From NCBI GenBank assembly GCA_035235625.1, contig CP141141.1, positions 39,269,719 through 39,333,718 on the forward strand: DNA of 64,000 bases, given 5' to 3'. A program made the position numbers and the translations under genes. The stretch's first letter is position 1. The number at the start of each line of letters is the position of its first letter. The notes under the pieces are model-generated. The model did no database searches and was not told the DNA's origin. It saw only the letters and a list, made by a program, of their open reading frames with translations. Below, piece after piece: positions 22,741 through 35,260 of the stretch. This DNA comes from Saururus chinensis (Eukaryota; Streptophyta; Magnoliopsida; Piperales; Saururaceae).

Positions 22741-25320
22741 CAAAGTTGCACTTGTACGTGTTTGTTGTTGTTCATGTAGCTAGCCTATACATACTCGAGG
22801 CTGATTGGCTGGGGATGTTGTACATAGAACATGAACATGCGTTCATTACTTTTGTTGTTCACTTTCTTTGGAAGAATTTTGGCGAAGAAGAAACCTTTTG
22901 GGGAACCAAAGCTGTGGGAGGTGTAATGGGTTGTGTGCTACAGTGAGGTTTTGTTGCTGTTCTCTTAGCGTTGGCAAGTGAAAGTGCATTGACATGATCA
23001 TGGATCAAAATTTGCTGAGAATTTATGTTCCAACAAGCGGAGCAGCCGTGGATGTAAGAAAAAATGGCATTTGATTGGTGATTTATGCTCAATGAGATGG
23101 TTGGATATCTTTTTATGAAAGTATTATGATTTGAATTTGTGACACGGCCATGTACTATCCGATCGGGCAATGGAGGTGAGAATCTGAGTCAGTTGGCTCT
23201 AACCTATGAAGGCTAGCTGAAGCAGATGAGTTAAAGAAAAAAGGGAAAAACAGATGGCAATGGGTTGACTGTACCATGAATATTCACGAATCGGAGGACA
23301 CACCTATGGGCTTACGAGTCAGTCACAGAGAAAAAATTATTAATTAATACGAACATGGCTAAAAAGTTCTCCAATGTGTTAAAATTAAAAAAATTAAAAA
23401 ATTAAAAAAATTAAAAAATTAAAAAAATTAATTTTAGTTGATTTTAATTTTCGAATTATGAAGACATGGTAAAGGGACTAAAATTTTATAAAAAAAATAT
23501 TCTGTCTTACGAGAAATTATATAATTTTTAACAAAAAAATTTAATGTAGTTTTACATAAAATAAGTGAATTTGGTATCTTTTATAAAAGAAGTTAAAACT
23601 TAGGAGACATGGAATCTATATATAATATATTACATATTTGTATATATTTAAAATAATAATATATATTATATAAGTTTAATATTCTTTCAAAGTTTTCAGC
23701 CGAGCTGAACACAATTATATTTTAGTTCAAGTCAAGTTGAGTCAAATGCAAGCCGATTCAAATATTTGAGCTTGCTTTAGCATCCCTCCTCCTAACCTCA
23801 CTCTCCTATCTTACATGTCTGATGATGTTTAATATGGAAAATAATAATACTACACTAAATATATACATAGAATAAAACCATGAGGTGGTAGTATTTTTAG
23901 GAGTGGTAGTGTGAAGCCCACTTTCATTACTCCACATAAGCCTACCACCACATAGGTAAACACTCTTAAGTAAGGCAGTGACTATGGGCCTATTTGTGAA
24001 AAACAAAAAAAGATATTTATAGGGGGCATTATGAGCTTTTATTTGGTTTTCACAAAAAAAAAAGCAAGAATGCATATATATTATTTGTGTCAATACAATT
24101 TTGATAAGAAATTATAAAATAAATTAAAAATAAAATATATATCAAACAAATGAATCTCTTTCTTACTATAATTAGATAAATTATTTTAAGATCATAATAA
24201 TCATAAATTATATGCACATATATAAGTATTATATTAACCTATATATACTAATAGTAGACTGTGAGTCTAAATATCATGAGATTAATATTAAGTCATACGT
24301 TATTGAAAATAATAATGTCGAAAAACTTTACACCATCGAGTGCCATTCATATTCAAGATCAAGAAATATTTTGTAGATGTGGGACCCATAAAATCGAGAA
24401 AACATACTCATATGAGATCGTATTTGATAAAGGTCACCGAAGGCTTTTCAAAACGAGACAAAAAATGCACAAATCTTTATCGAGTTATACAAGATATAAC
24501 ATTACAAAATCAAAATCAACATAACCTAAAAAGTGGGGCTATGTTGTATCAACAATGAGTATTACATTGACATGTGACATCCATATAAAAGAATATACAT
24601 AATAATTTTACTAAAATACCCTCATATCACATGTCAATTGGAGACAATATAAGAAGTTTGGCATATATATATGTGATATAAGGGTATTTTAGTAAAATTA
24701 TTATGTATATTCTTTTATATATATATAATTGAATAAAAAATTTCTAAATAGGTAGATTCAGTTTAAAAGATGGGTAAAACAAGAATTATGGGTGAAGAAC
24801 ATGGGTAAAATAGGCAAAAGTTTAAAATTTTATCGTTACTCAACTTTATATAAAATTTGATTTATTTATTTATTTATTTTGGGGGATTTAAGAAATTTAA
24901 AAAGTATATAGAGATTTTTTTGAAATGATACATATACAATAAATTACCAAGTGTGATGCCCCCATGGCTTCACCCCCATTGCTCTATCCGATCTTTTTTA
25001 GTTGATTTATTTTCTTTCAATAGTAGGATGGAAGTAAGAAGATTGCTCCTTGGCAGCTAATGGTATTTTTTTTAGTATAATAATTTCCTCAGTACATAAA
25101 ATTTGGATGTAAAACTTTATTATTAATTAGTAGGCATAAAAAGCTTTGTAAAGCTTTCAAGAATGTGCAAATCAAAATTCAGATAAGGAAGTTATGATAG
25201 TTGTAATATTAAGGAAGTTTTGAAGTACATATGAAAAATAGTGAATTTGGCCTTTGGGTATCTCAATATAATAACCTATTATGTAGACTGAATTTTAGTA
25301 TGAAACTTTAAGAATAAAAA
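22741..25320. other. 3' flank of the HRA1-like gene and AT-rich intergenic DNA
   Basis: No gene seen. It contains an (TTAAAAAA)-type low-complexity run at 23380-23430 and a weak GAGC-type hAT-like fragment near 23690-23790. Confidence 0.5.
24583..24719. mobile_element. Hairpin MITE-like element
   Basis: Two arms of about 45 bp are near-perfect inverted copies: 24583-24630 begins AAAAGAATATACATAATAAT, and 24673-24719 is its complement. They surround a loop of about 43 bp. No coding content. Confidence 0.75.
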
Positions 25321-25321
25321 C

Positions 25322-25444
<123 letters not shown>

Positions 25445-25559
25445 AATACTTATAAGAATATGTAAATCAGAGTTTGGATTGAGTTATGATTGTCCAAAGT
25501 TAGACTTGAGGTACTATATGTGACTAGCTGATGCTTGCTGATTTGACCCTTGGTTATTC

Positions 25560-26420
25560 ATGAAGTAATAACATTTTCTACAAAATGAGTTTTGATATGA
25601 AACTTTGATGTTAGAAAGTAGAAAAAAATGTCTTCATAATTTCACTAAGAACGTATAAGAACATATGAGTCATATGTCAGGTTTATCAGTTAATTTTTTG
25701 GTTAAAATTATGTGAGAAACCTTGGGTATGTACTTAGTCAAATCAAATTTAAAATTGTTACACTTAAAACATAGGGGGATATGTGTTCTTATGGATCAAG
25801 ACAGAAGACTGCAAAATGTTAAAAGTTTTTTAAGCTTATTTAGATTACATTCGCATACTAAAATCAATTGTAGAGGTTTCAGACATTATTTTAGAGGTTT
25901 CATGAGGTTTTCGAATAAAAAGGGCAAAATAGTAACTAAATTGATAAAACGATCGATCACTGGATCTTATGAAGAAGAGAATGATCAATCAAAACTTAAT
26001 TTAGTTTTATGTAAAAAAAAGCTAAAAGTTATTGATCGATCACTCTATGAATCTATTGATCTCTTGAAGTATGGTATGTTCATAAAATAGTGAATGATTG
26101 ATCGCTGTCTAAAATGATTGATTACTAATAATTCTACTTTCCCTAAATAAGTTATTCCAAATTTAATTTATTTCATTATTAAAGCCAAAAGCCTAAATTG
26201 GTTTGGAGAGCTATATACTGGATAAGAAGTGACAACTTTTGAGAGAGATAGCTTCGAGAAAATTAGAGAATAAGGGTTTCTACCTTTTGCATATTATTAT
26301 CTAAGATAATTCACATTGAGTTTTGAGTTGAAGATCAATGGTGAATTCATGAAGCTATTTCACAACTAAGAAGAGATATTACACAAAATTTTTAAAGAGA
26401 AGTTGCGAAAAATTTTTAAT
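25560..26420. repeat. Dispersed repeat, copy 1 (GATCGATC-containing)
   Basis: This aligns by eye, with substantial divergence, to 43875-44645 in the same orientation. Shared blocks include TTATGGATCAAGACA/TTATAGATCAAGACA, AGCTTATTTAGATTACATT, AAAAAGGGCAAAAT, several GATCGATC words, and GAGTTGAAGATCAATG. The family is not identified; it may be an LTR or 5' leader fragment. Frames here are broken and not called. Confidence 0.6.
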
Positions 26421-27781
26421 GAGAGATTGAAGATTCAAAGACACCAAAGTCAATACAATAAGAGGAGCTTGTAGCAAAGAGGAAGAAAATTTTCAAGTGC
26501 TTGAGGAAGAAGACTTGAAGTCTAGTAACGACAATAGTTTTTGGAGATCTAAATATAATGATTTTGTGTTATTAAAAATGGATTTTTGGTTGGCTAAGAG
26601 TCAAAATAAAGGTTGATTGTTTGCTTGTGTCGATGTAATTGTCTAGCTTGCTAAGTAGTGCATTGATTTGGTTCATTTGGAACTGTTGTTATTTTTTACT
26701 AGAGTTTGGGTTTTCTATGTTAAAATTGTTGTGTGATCATTTGTGAATTGAATGCTTATGGTTTGTTTAATTGATACATCATAAGTACGATTTGAGAGTA
26801 GTTTTCCTTGTTTCCATTTTATAAGAAAATTCTACGTAAATAGGCCATATCTCGTAGTCTTTATTTTCGTTAGATAATCGGACTATGAGCAATGTGGTCA
26901 TATGCTAGATTGAATATTAAAATCATAAAATGCATTAATCGGAGTTTGTATGAGAAAGTTATGGTCATCCGAAATTGCATCCAGTGTACTATCACAATTA
27001 TTGTCGGTAGCCTGGTCAACCTGTTGATAAGTTGATGATGGTTTCAAACAATTTTACTTTTTTGGCTAAAAAACTACCCAGTTTGACGGTTTAAAATTGG
27101 AATTTCATCCTCATTCCCTTTTAAATGACTTTTAAGGCCTTTATACTTCATTTCTCTTGGAAAAACCTCTCCAATTGAAGAAGAAGATCGAGGGCTCTCC
27201 AAATGAAGAGGATTCAAGGGAGGGAATAAATTTATGCAGGGATTGGTAAGTATAGCGTTAATGAAGGATTTTTATATAGTAAAATAGGTTGGATTGCTAA
27301 GCAATTGTAGTGTGATTTAACATATAATATGCATGTATAATTTAATTAAAAAATCATTAGATATAAACTCATGAAAATATGATTCTTTGTGAATTCCTAT
27401 TATGGTATGTCGAGAAATCATGATTTTATATTGGATTGGAGACTTTGACTCCATAATTTAGTTTTGAAGTGATTGTATGAGAAATATTTTGATTACTTGC
27501 ATGACATTAAAATATGTAAAGGATATTTTTTTTAGATTTTGTCATGATTATGTTATAATATCATGTTTTTCTCATGTTTAATGATCAATTGATAGTAAGA
27601 ATTACCATTTGCCATTATTAGAAGGTTATGTGTGAGAAGGAATATAATATGTTATGATATGGAGTGATTTTGGGAAGTCGGAATAGTTTGTATTACTTTT
27701 CCTGACCATCGACAACTTTTTCGACATGTCAGTGAAGTTGCAGATGAAATAGAAAAGATGAAGGGATATTGACATACATCG
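26421..27781. other. Gene-free AT-rich sequence left of the LTR nest
   Basis: Repeat-like: a GGAGTTTGTATGAGAAAG stretch near 26940 resembles LTR start regions nearby. GACATGTC-type words occur near 27720, matching words on the far side of the nest near 42560-42680. No gene. Confidence 0.4.
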
Positions 27782-28425
27782 TGTAATGCCCCATTTTACT
27801 GATTGCATATAACTCGAAGGGTTAATATTAAATATTGATTTTTGGATAAGATTTAGGGGTTTAAGGGATGAAATCCATGTATGTGTATAGAGCTCGAAGT
27901 AAGGAGAGTAAAAAAAATGCACAAAACGGAGGTCACGGTAAAAGTTATGACCTTGGGAAGTATGCCACATTAGTGTGATTTACTTGAAAAATATGGGATA
28001 ACCTACCCATGTGGGGTCTAGTTTTGAAGGGCTTGGCGATACAAGTCCATTGGTATCAAAACACGCGATTCCGACTTCGGGGTAGGAAGTTATCGTGTTT
28101 TGAAGTTAGAAATGGAAAATAATAAGATATTAGAAAAAAAGGCAGATGCATGCACTAGTGTCAGTTGTGCCAGATGATGCGCTGAATTACGCCGCATGTA
28201 GCAGGTCCACATGATCATGGGGTGTCGCTGTGTGACGTGCGGTAGTTCACACATCATTCAGTGAATGCACATGACGGTGCCAGTGCGTCGCGGGGCCTGC
28301 TCGAGCCAACATGCGGTGTCACATGTCATCCTACGAATGCAGAGGATAGGCACCACATGCAGTGTGTGAGTGTGTGTGTCATGCACACATTTGCTACACC
28401 ACAAGTCTCATGGGCACTCAACGTG
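27782..28425. mobile_element. Outer LTR fragment, left part (same family as 37930-39993)
   Basis: It begins TGTAATGCCCC and follows the LTR at 37930 through ordered blocks (GTAGAGCTC, AAAACGGAG, AAAGTTATGAC, CCCATGTGGGGTCTAGTTT, GAAGGGCTTG, GACTTCGGG). It is interrupted at 28425 by the insertion of another LTR and continues at 40287. Its far end near 42.5 kb is degenerate and I could not find a matching duplication. Confidence 0.6.
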
Positions 28426-31400
28426 TGTAATGCCCTGGATTTTTCCTACAATTTCTTATAATTTTCTACTATTTTTTGATAATTTTCTGCAGACAAATAA
28501 TGACTTTTTGGCGTATTTGGTTTCAATATCTATACCTGTAGTCGAGTGTGGGGTTCATCGTAGGCCACAGGCCTTGATGCGCGCTTTTAGCGTGAAAAAT
28601 TGATAAAATATTAGAGTGCGGAGAAGTGATAAGTGAAAAAGAAAAAGAAAAAAAAGAAAAAATGTGTCGGGCTCGGGCGACTCCATTTTGGATTTGCCCA
28701 AAACTACCCAAACCCCCCCCTTCGTTATGGCTGGCCAGATAGGCGCCACCGGCAGGCCGCCGACCGACCTTGGCCTGGCGACGGCCAGGCCGCCTCCTCA
28801 ACGTCGCCCAAGCCCGATTTGATCCGTCGCGATCTCCTCCCCCGTTTCCCCCGGTCTCTTTCTACTCTCTCTGTTTTGTGCTGTGGTAGCACCGACGGTG
28901 GCCTGTGGGCTCCGCCCAGCCTCCGTTCAGCCAACCACGAGACAACGACGGCAAGCCTGGACGCCAGCCTGCTCCGCTGGCCCCCTTGAGTTCTTCCTCC
29001 CCCGGTGAGCTCTCTCTCCCTCTCTCATTGTATTCCGTGTTGAGCCACCACCATAGGCTGCCAAGGGCCAACCGGCTGGCCATGGCTCCATCTAGGGCTG
29101 GCGACGGCGAGAGGCCGTCCCTCCTGGCCCCAATGGGCCTCCTTTGCCGCCACACTCCATTTTCCCCCTTCTAATTGTGGTTTTGCCTTGTTTTTTGGCT
29201 CCTTCGATCGAACTCGCCTGCCGCCTTCAGCCGCCGTTGGACGGCTTGGCTGCACTTAGCCTAACTCACCTTGGTCCGGCGACAGTGATGGGCCACCCCA
29301 CCATGCCCGGTTCCTCCTCCTCGCCCTCCATCCTTCCTCTGCTCGGTCCTTTGTTATGTTTGTTTGGGATTGCCGACGCCAGAAGTTGCTGCCTTTTGTT
29401 GAAGACGGCTCCGCCCAGCATTCGTCCGCCAGCCACAGGTCGGCGACCTCATGGTTAGGCCCCATGGCCGCTCCGCCCTTACTGGGTTCCCCCAGCCAGT
29501 CCCTCATCTTCCCTATTTTTTGGTCGTGTCTGGGTGCTGCCGTTGGTACCAGACGGCCTCTGGCAAGAATTTGTATGACTTACCTTGATTAAAGGTGGAC
29601 GAATTCACCTGCACAGGTCTTGGCCAGTGATGGCCTCACGGCCTTTGCTCGACCCTGAACCTTTTTCCTGTCCTTTGTAGTGTAAGATGTATGGCCGCCC
29701 GCACCTATTGTTTCGGTTGTGGGTGGTGATTAGCGATGTCACCATTTCATTTGGTCCCCACTAGGGCCTTAGCCCTGTTGGACCCTTATGAGCCATGGAC
29801 CGCCTTTGTTTAGCCTATCCCCCTCCCTTTGGCCGCATGTGCAAGTAGCCGAGCGTGCGGGTTAGGATTTTGGGGCCATTTTGGCGCCGCCTAACCGTCG
29901 GATGGCTCCACCATCATTTGGAGTTGACACCGAAGTCCTCCACCACCTCTCCTTCGTCCTTTAGTGTTGCCCTATGCCCTCCGCCCATATGTGGGCCCTT
30001 GTAAACGCAAAATCGACGTAGTTGGGTGTTATCCATGGCCGATTTTGACGTTTTGTGACTGGTTGGGTATTGTTTAATTGATGGTCGAATTTAGTGAGTA
30101 CACTCTACCTTTCGGTCACACCTGCCACTCGTTGGCATGATCTTTCTCTCGGCCGCCCCTAGTGTGCCGCCGTGGATCGTGGATTTTATCATGTTGACTT
30201 TGACACCCCTTTTAGCCATGTGTAGTTCTGGCGCTTCCTAAACCCTCGGGACAATAGCTCTCTTGGCGAGGAAAAGCTTTTGGCTGCCAACTCCACCACC
30301 GACGCCGCCACCATCATATGCTTGCCATCAAACATCATGATTACAAGGTAGGGGAGCTTTGAACTAGTAATTTCATGATAGCATGCTTGAATGAGTAGTA
30401 GCATGCTAGGATTGCATGATGTACATATGAGTATATGGTATATTTAGATACATATGGCATGCATATGAGCTGTAAGTACGGTTGATGTATGTGTAATATG
30501 TGTGCTAAGTATGATTAATATGTATCAATTGTATGTATGTTCTATGGATGTGGAATATGTATGCGCTAGCGATGGCTAGCAAATCTGTAAGTATGCTACG
30601 TATGTGTTTTATGGACATGCTAGTCATGACTAGTGATCGTGAGTTAGTTATGTGCGTGGACTGTGTGAGGGCAGAGGTATGGGCGATGGACGGTAAGAAG
30701 TGGTAAGGTTTTTGGTATGGAGTCATATGTGGATGGGTAAGCGTGTGATAGAAGATGACAAACGTAAGTATGACAGACGAAGAATGGAGCAGATTGGATT
30801 GGTTTGGTGTGGAGCAAAGTCAGGGGTTGGTTTCTGTAAGTAAGAGAACTTACGCTTGAAGCCTTATGTGGGTTTGTTAGATGGTAAGAGTGTGCATAAT
30901 TGTACAAGCATAACATACAAATTATAAAGTAAAAAGTAAGCATAATCAGTGAGGTGTAAGTAAGGGGGGATAACAAGGATCTGCTTTGAGGAGCCAAGTT
31001 TGACGATGTAAGTAAGATGTTTTGACCGTAAGGTGGATGATAGAGGATGTATGATTACGTAAGGATTTGTGTACGGTGAGCTATGTTGTGACTTGGACAG
31101 GTAAGTGAAGTCTGCTGCCCCGATGAACTAGGGTTTTGATCAGGCTCAGCTTCGGTTTGATCAGTCGATGATTGTGAGTCAGTTTGGCATAATTATACTG
31201 CATCACTTACTTAATTTAAACTTGAATTATGAGAAACCTAATAATAGCGTTGTGAGTTTGAGACCTAAGGGTTCGACGGATTGAGTTTCCTGTTTGAGCT
31301 AGCCGATAATGTAAGGTCCCTGATTTTTCTACGATTTTTTGGGATTTTCCTGCTATTTTTTTGGTCATTTTCGGCGGGAAAATGTGCCGCTTTGGCGTAT

Positions 31401-33644
31401 TTGTATATTTCCCCCCGTATTTTTACACATAGGGCTTAGTCGTGGGCCGCGGGACTTGCTACGTGCTTTCAGCGCCAGTTTTGGACTTATAACGTGTAAA
31501 TAGGAAGTAAGCGTGTGATGGGGATATAATTGGAAAAAAAGAAAAAAATGTCAAAGGATTGGGCTCGGGCTCGACCGAGCCCAATCCAGAAACTTCCAAT
31601 GCACTGTGCACCCCGGCCTCAATTGCCTGGCCGCCGCCGGCCGCTGGCCTGCCGTAGGATGCTGGCACCGGCTCCACCCCGGCGGTGTGACGCCAAAGGG
31701 CCACTGCCCCGGCCACCTACGGCCGCGCCACCTCCTCCAGGTTTGCTCTCTCTCCTCTCTATTTCATTTGTACCGCCGCTGCCGTGGGCCGGCCAGCCAC
31801 CCACGGTTCTGCCCTGGGCTGGTGACGGCGGGAGGACACCCCTCCCGGCCCCACTTGGCCTTCTCCGCCGTCCCGCTCCATTTTTCCCTTCGGTCTCTGT
31901 TTTTTCGCCCCCTTTTGATTGAGCTCGCCGGCTGACTTCGGCCGCCGTTGGATGGCCCGGCTATGCTCAGTCTGACCCACCTTGGTCCGACAACGATGAT
32001 GGGCCCCTCCTCCTGACCCCAGGGACCTCCGCTCCGCCGCCCCCCTCACCTTTCCCCTTTGCCCTGTTTTCGCCGACGCTCTATTTTGGTGAAACGGAGG
32101 CCACTGCCGGCAAGCCACGGCCGATCTGACCTCCCTCCAGCCTCGCCTTGGTCCGGTGAAGGCTATGGACCACTCCATCCAGCCCGGTTCCATCTCCTAT
32201 GTCGTCCTCTACTCTGCCCAGCCCGATTTGCGCCTTACTGTGGGTGGATTTTTCGGTGAGTTGTCACCGCCATCGTTGGTGGTTGAGGGCGACTTAGCCA
32301 CTGTGGGATTCTCCCTGGCCAGGGGATGGCCCCACCCAGACCGGTTCAGCCTTCGTCCTTTCCGTCTCTCCTATGCTCAATTTAGACGTCCCCCATTTTT
32401 GGTCTACGTCTGTTTTGGGCCGTGTGACTGTCGCTATCAGTCGGATGCCGGATTTGATTTAGCAGATCGTTGTCCGGCTCCACCCTGGCCCGGTGACACC
32501 AGTGGGCCACCAGAGCCTGGCCCCACCTAACCCGGTGTTATCACCTCTGACCTGTGCTCTTCCTTGTGGCCCGTAGCCACAACTAGTTCCATCTCACCGG
32601 CATGTTTGCCCATTGACCCCTCTTGCCCATTTTACGCCGTCGGTACAGGACGGCCTCTGGCAAGAATTTGCATGACTTACCTTGACTGAAGGTGGACGAG
32701 TTCACTTGCACAAGCCTTGGCTAGTGATGGCCTCATGGCCTTTGCTTGACCCTGAACCGTCCCCCTGCTCTCTGTTGTGCGAGATGCACAGCTACCCGCA
32801 CCCTTAGTTTTGGTTGTGGGTATTGATCGGTAACGTCGCCGTTTAGTTTGGCCACAGCTAGGGCCTTAGCCCTGTTGGCCTTTTGTGGGCCTTGGTTCGC
32901 CTCCTTTCAGCCCTTTCCCCCGCCCCTTTGGGTCGCATGTGCATGTGGCCACGCATGTGCTTTTGGGTTTAGGTGCCGCATTTGCGCCCCCTGACCATCG
33001 GTTGGCTTTGCCACCGAGTGGAGTTGACACATAGCCCTCCTCCACCTCTCCTCTATCCTCGAATGTTGCCCCACACTCTCCGCCTTTATGTGGGCCTTTG
33101 TTGACGCAAAATCGTTGCCGTTGGGTGCTGTCACGGCTGATTTTGACGTCTTATGGTCGACTGAGTACGTCTTAGCCACTAGCCGATCTTCAGTGAGTAC
33201 ACCCTCAACTTCTGGTCACACCGCCACATATGTTGGCACGACACTTCTTCTGGCCGCCCTAGTGTGCCGCCGTGGATCGTAGGTTTTGCCGCATTGACTT
33301 TTGACACCCTTTTTGGCCGTGATTGTTTCCGACACTTTCTAAAATCCTCCAGATGACAACTCTCTCCACTTGGCAAAGCTTTTGGCCGTTGACTCCGCCA
33401 CTGATGCTGCCACTGTTGTGTGCTCGCCATCAAACGTCATGATTACGAGGTAGGGGAGCTTTGAACTCGTAATTTTATGATAGCATACTTTGAATGAGTA
33501 GTAGTATGCTAGGATTGTATGATTTCATGCTTTGGATGTTAAGTAACGATCTGATTGCATAATGTGAATGTAAGCATGATTATATGGTATGTTGAAATGC
33601 ATATGACATGCATGTTGGCTGTAAGTACGTTGGATGTATGTATG

Positions 33645-34370
33645 TGCTAGTGATGACTAGCGTGTTCGTTGGTAAGCTTCGTATGTGTATGCATGTGCTA
33701 GTGATGGCTAGCGTGTATGTTTGACATATGTATGCATGTGCTAGTGATGGCTAGCGTGCATGTTTGGAGTATGTTTGGATTATGCATGTGCTAGTGATGG
33801 CTAGCGTGCATGTTTGGAGTATGTATGGATTATGCATGTGCTAGTGATGGCTAGCATGCATGTTTGGAGTATGTATGAATTATGCATGTGCTAGTGATGG
33901 CTAGAGTGCATGTTTGGAGTATGTATGGATTATGCATGTGCTAGTGATGGCTAGCGTGCATGTTTGGAGTATGTATGGATTATGCATGTGCTAGTGATGG
34001 ATAGCGTGCATATTTGGAGTATGTATGGATTATGCATGTGCTAGTGATGGCTAGCATGTATGTTTGACGTATGTATGCATGTGCTAGTGATGGCTAGCGT
34101 GCATGTTTAAAGTATGTTTGGATTATGCATGTGCTAGTGATGGCTAGCGTGCATGTTTGAAGTATGTATGGATTATGCATGTGCTAGTGATGGCTAGCGT
34201 GTATGTTTGACGTGTGTATGCATGTGCTAGTGATGGCTAGCATGCATGTTTGGAGTATGTTTGGATTATGCATGTGCTAGTGATGGCTAGTGTGCATGTT
34301 TGGAGTATGTATGGATTATGCATGTGCTAGTGATGGCTAGCGTGTATGTTTGATGTATGTATAAATGTGT
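33645..34370. repeat. Minisatellite with alternating 50-bp and 43-bp units
   Basis: Around 15 tandem copies of a unit built on GCATGTGCTAGTGATGGCTA. Most units are 50 bp and end TGGATTAT; some are 43 bp and end TTGACGTATGTAT. It lies inside LTR B; the corresponding part of LTR A (about 30.5-30.65 kb) has only scattered single copies. Confidence 0.9.
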
Positions 34371-35008
34371 ATGTATGCACTAGTGATGACTAGTGAGCAT
34401 GTTTGTAAGCTGCGTATGTATGACCGTATGTGTATGTTATACGTATGTGTGATAGACATACATATGTATGATGACTATTTGCCTATGATATGGATATGTG
34501 TAAGTGTATGTGGGCAGTGGTATGGGCGATGGACAGTAAGAGGTGATAGAGGTTTTGTCTGGATTTAGATATAGATGTGTAAGCGTATGACGGGTGAGGT
34601 TTGTTAGACAGTAAGACTGTGCATAATTGTACAAACCTAACGTACAGATTATGTAGTGAAAAGTAAGCATCATAAGTGAGATATAAGTAAGAGGGCGACA
34701 ACTGGGTTGGTTCTGAGGGGCTTCATTTAATGATGTCAATGTAAGATGATTTGACCATAAGGTGGATGGCGAAGACTGTATGATTATGTAAGGATTTGTG
34801 TACGGTATGCTTGAGTGCTTGTGTGGCATAATTGTACCGCATAATGTACTTAATTCAAACTTGAATTATAAGCACAACTAATGATAGCGTTGTGAGTTTG
34901 AGACATGAGGGTTCGACGGATTAAGTTCTATGTTTGTGCTGGCCGCTAATGAGTCGGCCGAGCATTTCTCATGTCTTGCCATGGTGTTTATTCTGCGGGA
35001 TGCTGTCT

Positions 35009-35260
35009 ATGTGCTGTATAGAGCACCAAATGTCTGATGCTCTGTTGAGAGAGACAAATGTTTCCGATTTGGTCTACGTGTTGTATAAGCCCAAACGTTT
35101 GATGCTCTGTTGAGAGCGATGTATGTTTCTAACTTTGGTCTGTGTGCTGTACAAGCCCAGACGTTTGATGATCTATCGAGAGCGATGTACGTTTCTGACT
35201 TTGGTCTGTGTGCTATATATGCCCAGACGTTTGATGCTCTATTGAGAGCGTTGTATGATT
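35009..35260. repeat. Tandem repeat of about 70 bp in LTR B
   Basis: About four imperfect copies sharing TTGATGCTCTGTTGAGAG and TTTGGTCTGTGTGCTGTA. Two related copies occur at 36680-36800 in LTR A. Confidence 0.75.

Noticed and set aside
21355..22743. 462-residue open frame on the minus strand
   Set aside because: It is the exact antisense shadow of the GC-rich HRA1-like exon; low-complexity Leu/His composition and no domain.
28523..33433. Cluster of 60-144 residue frames in GC-rich DNA
   Set aside because: They lie inside solo LTRs A and B, overlap on both strands, and match no family; homologous positions in A and B do not keep the same frames.
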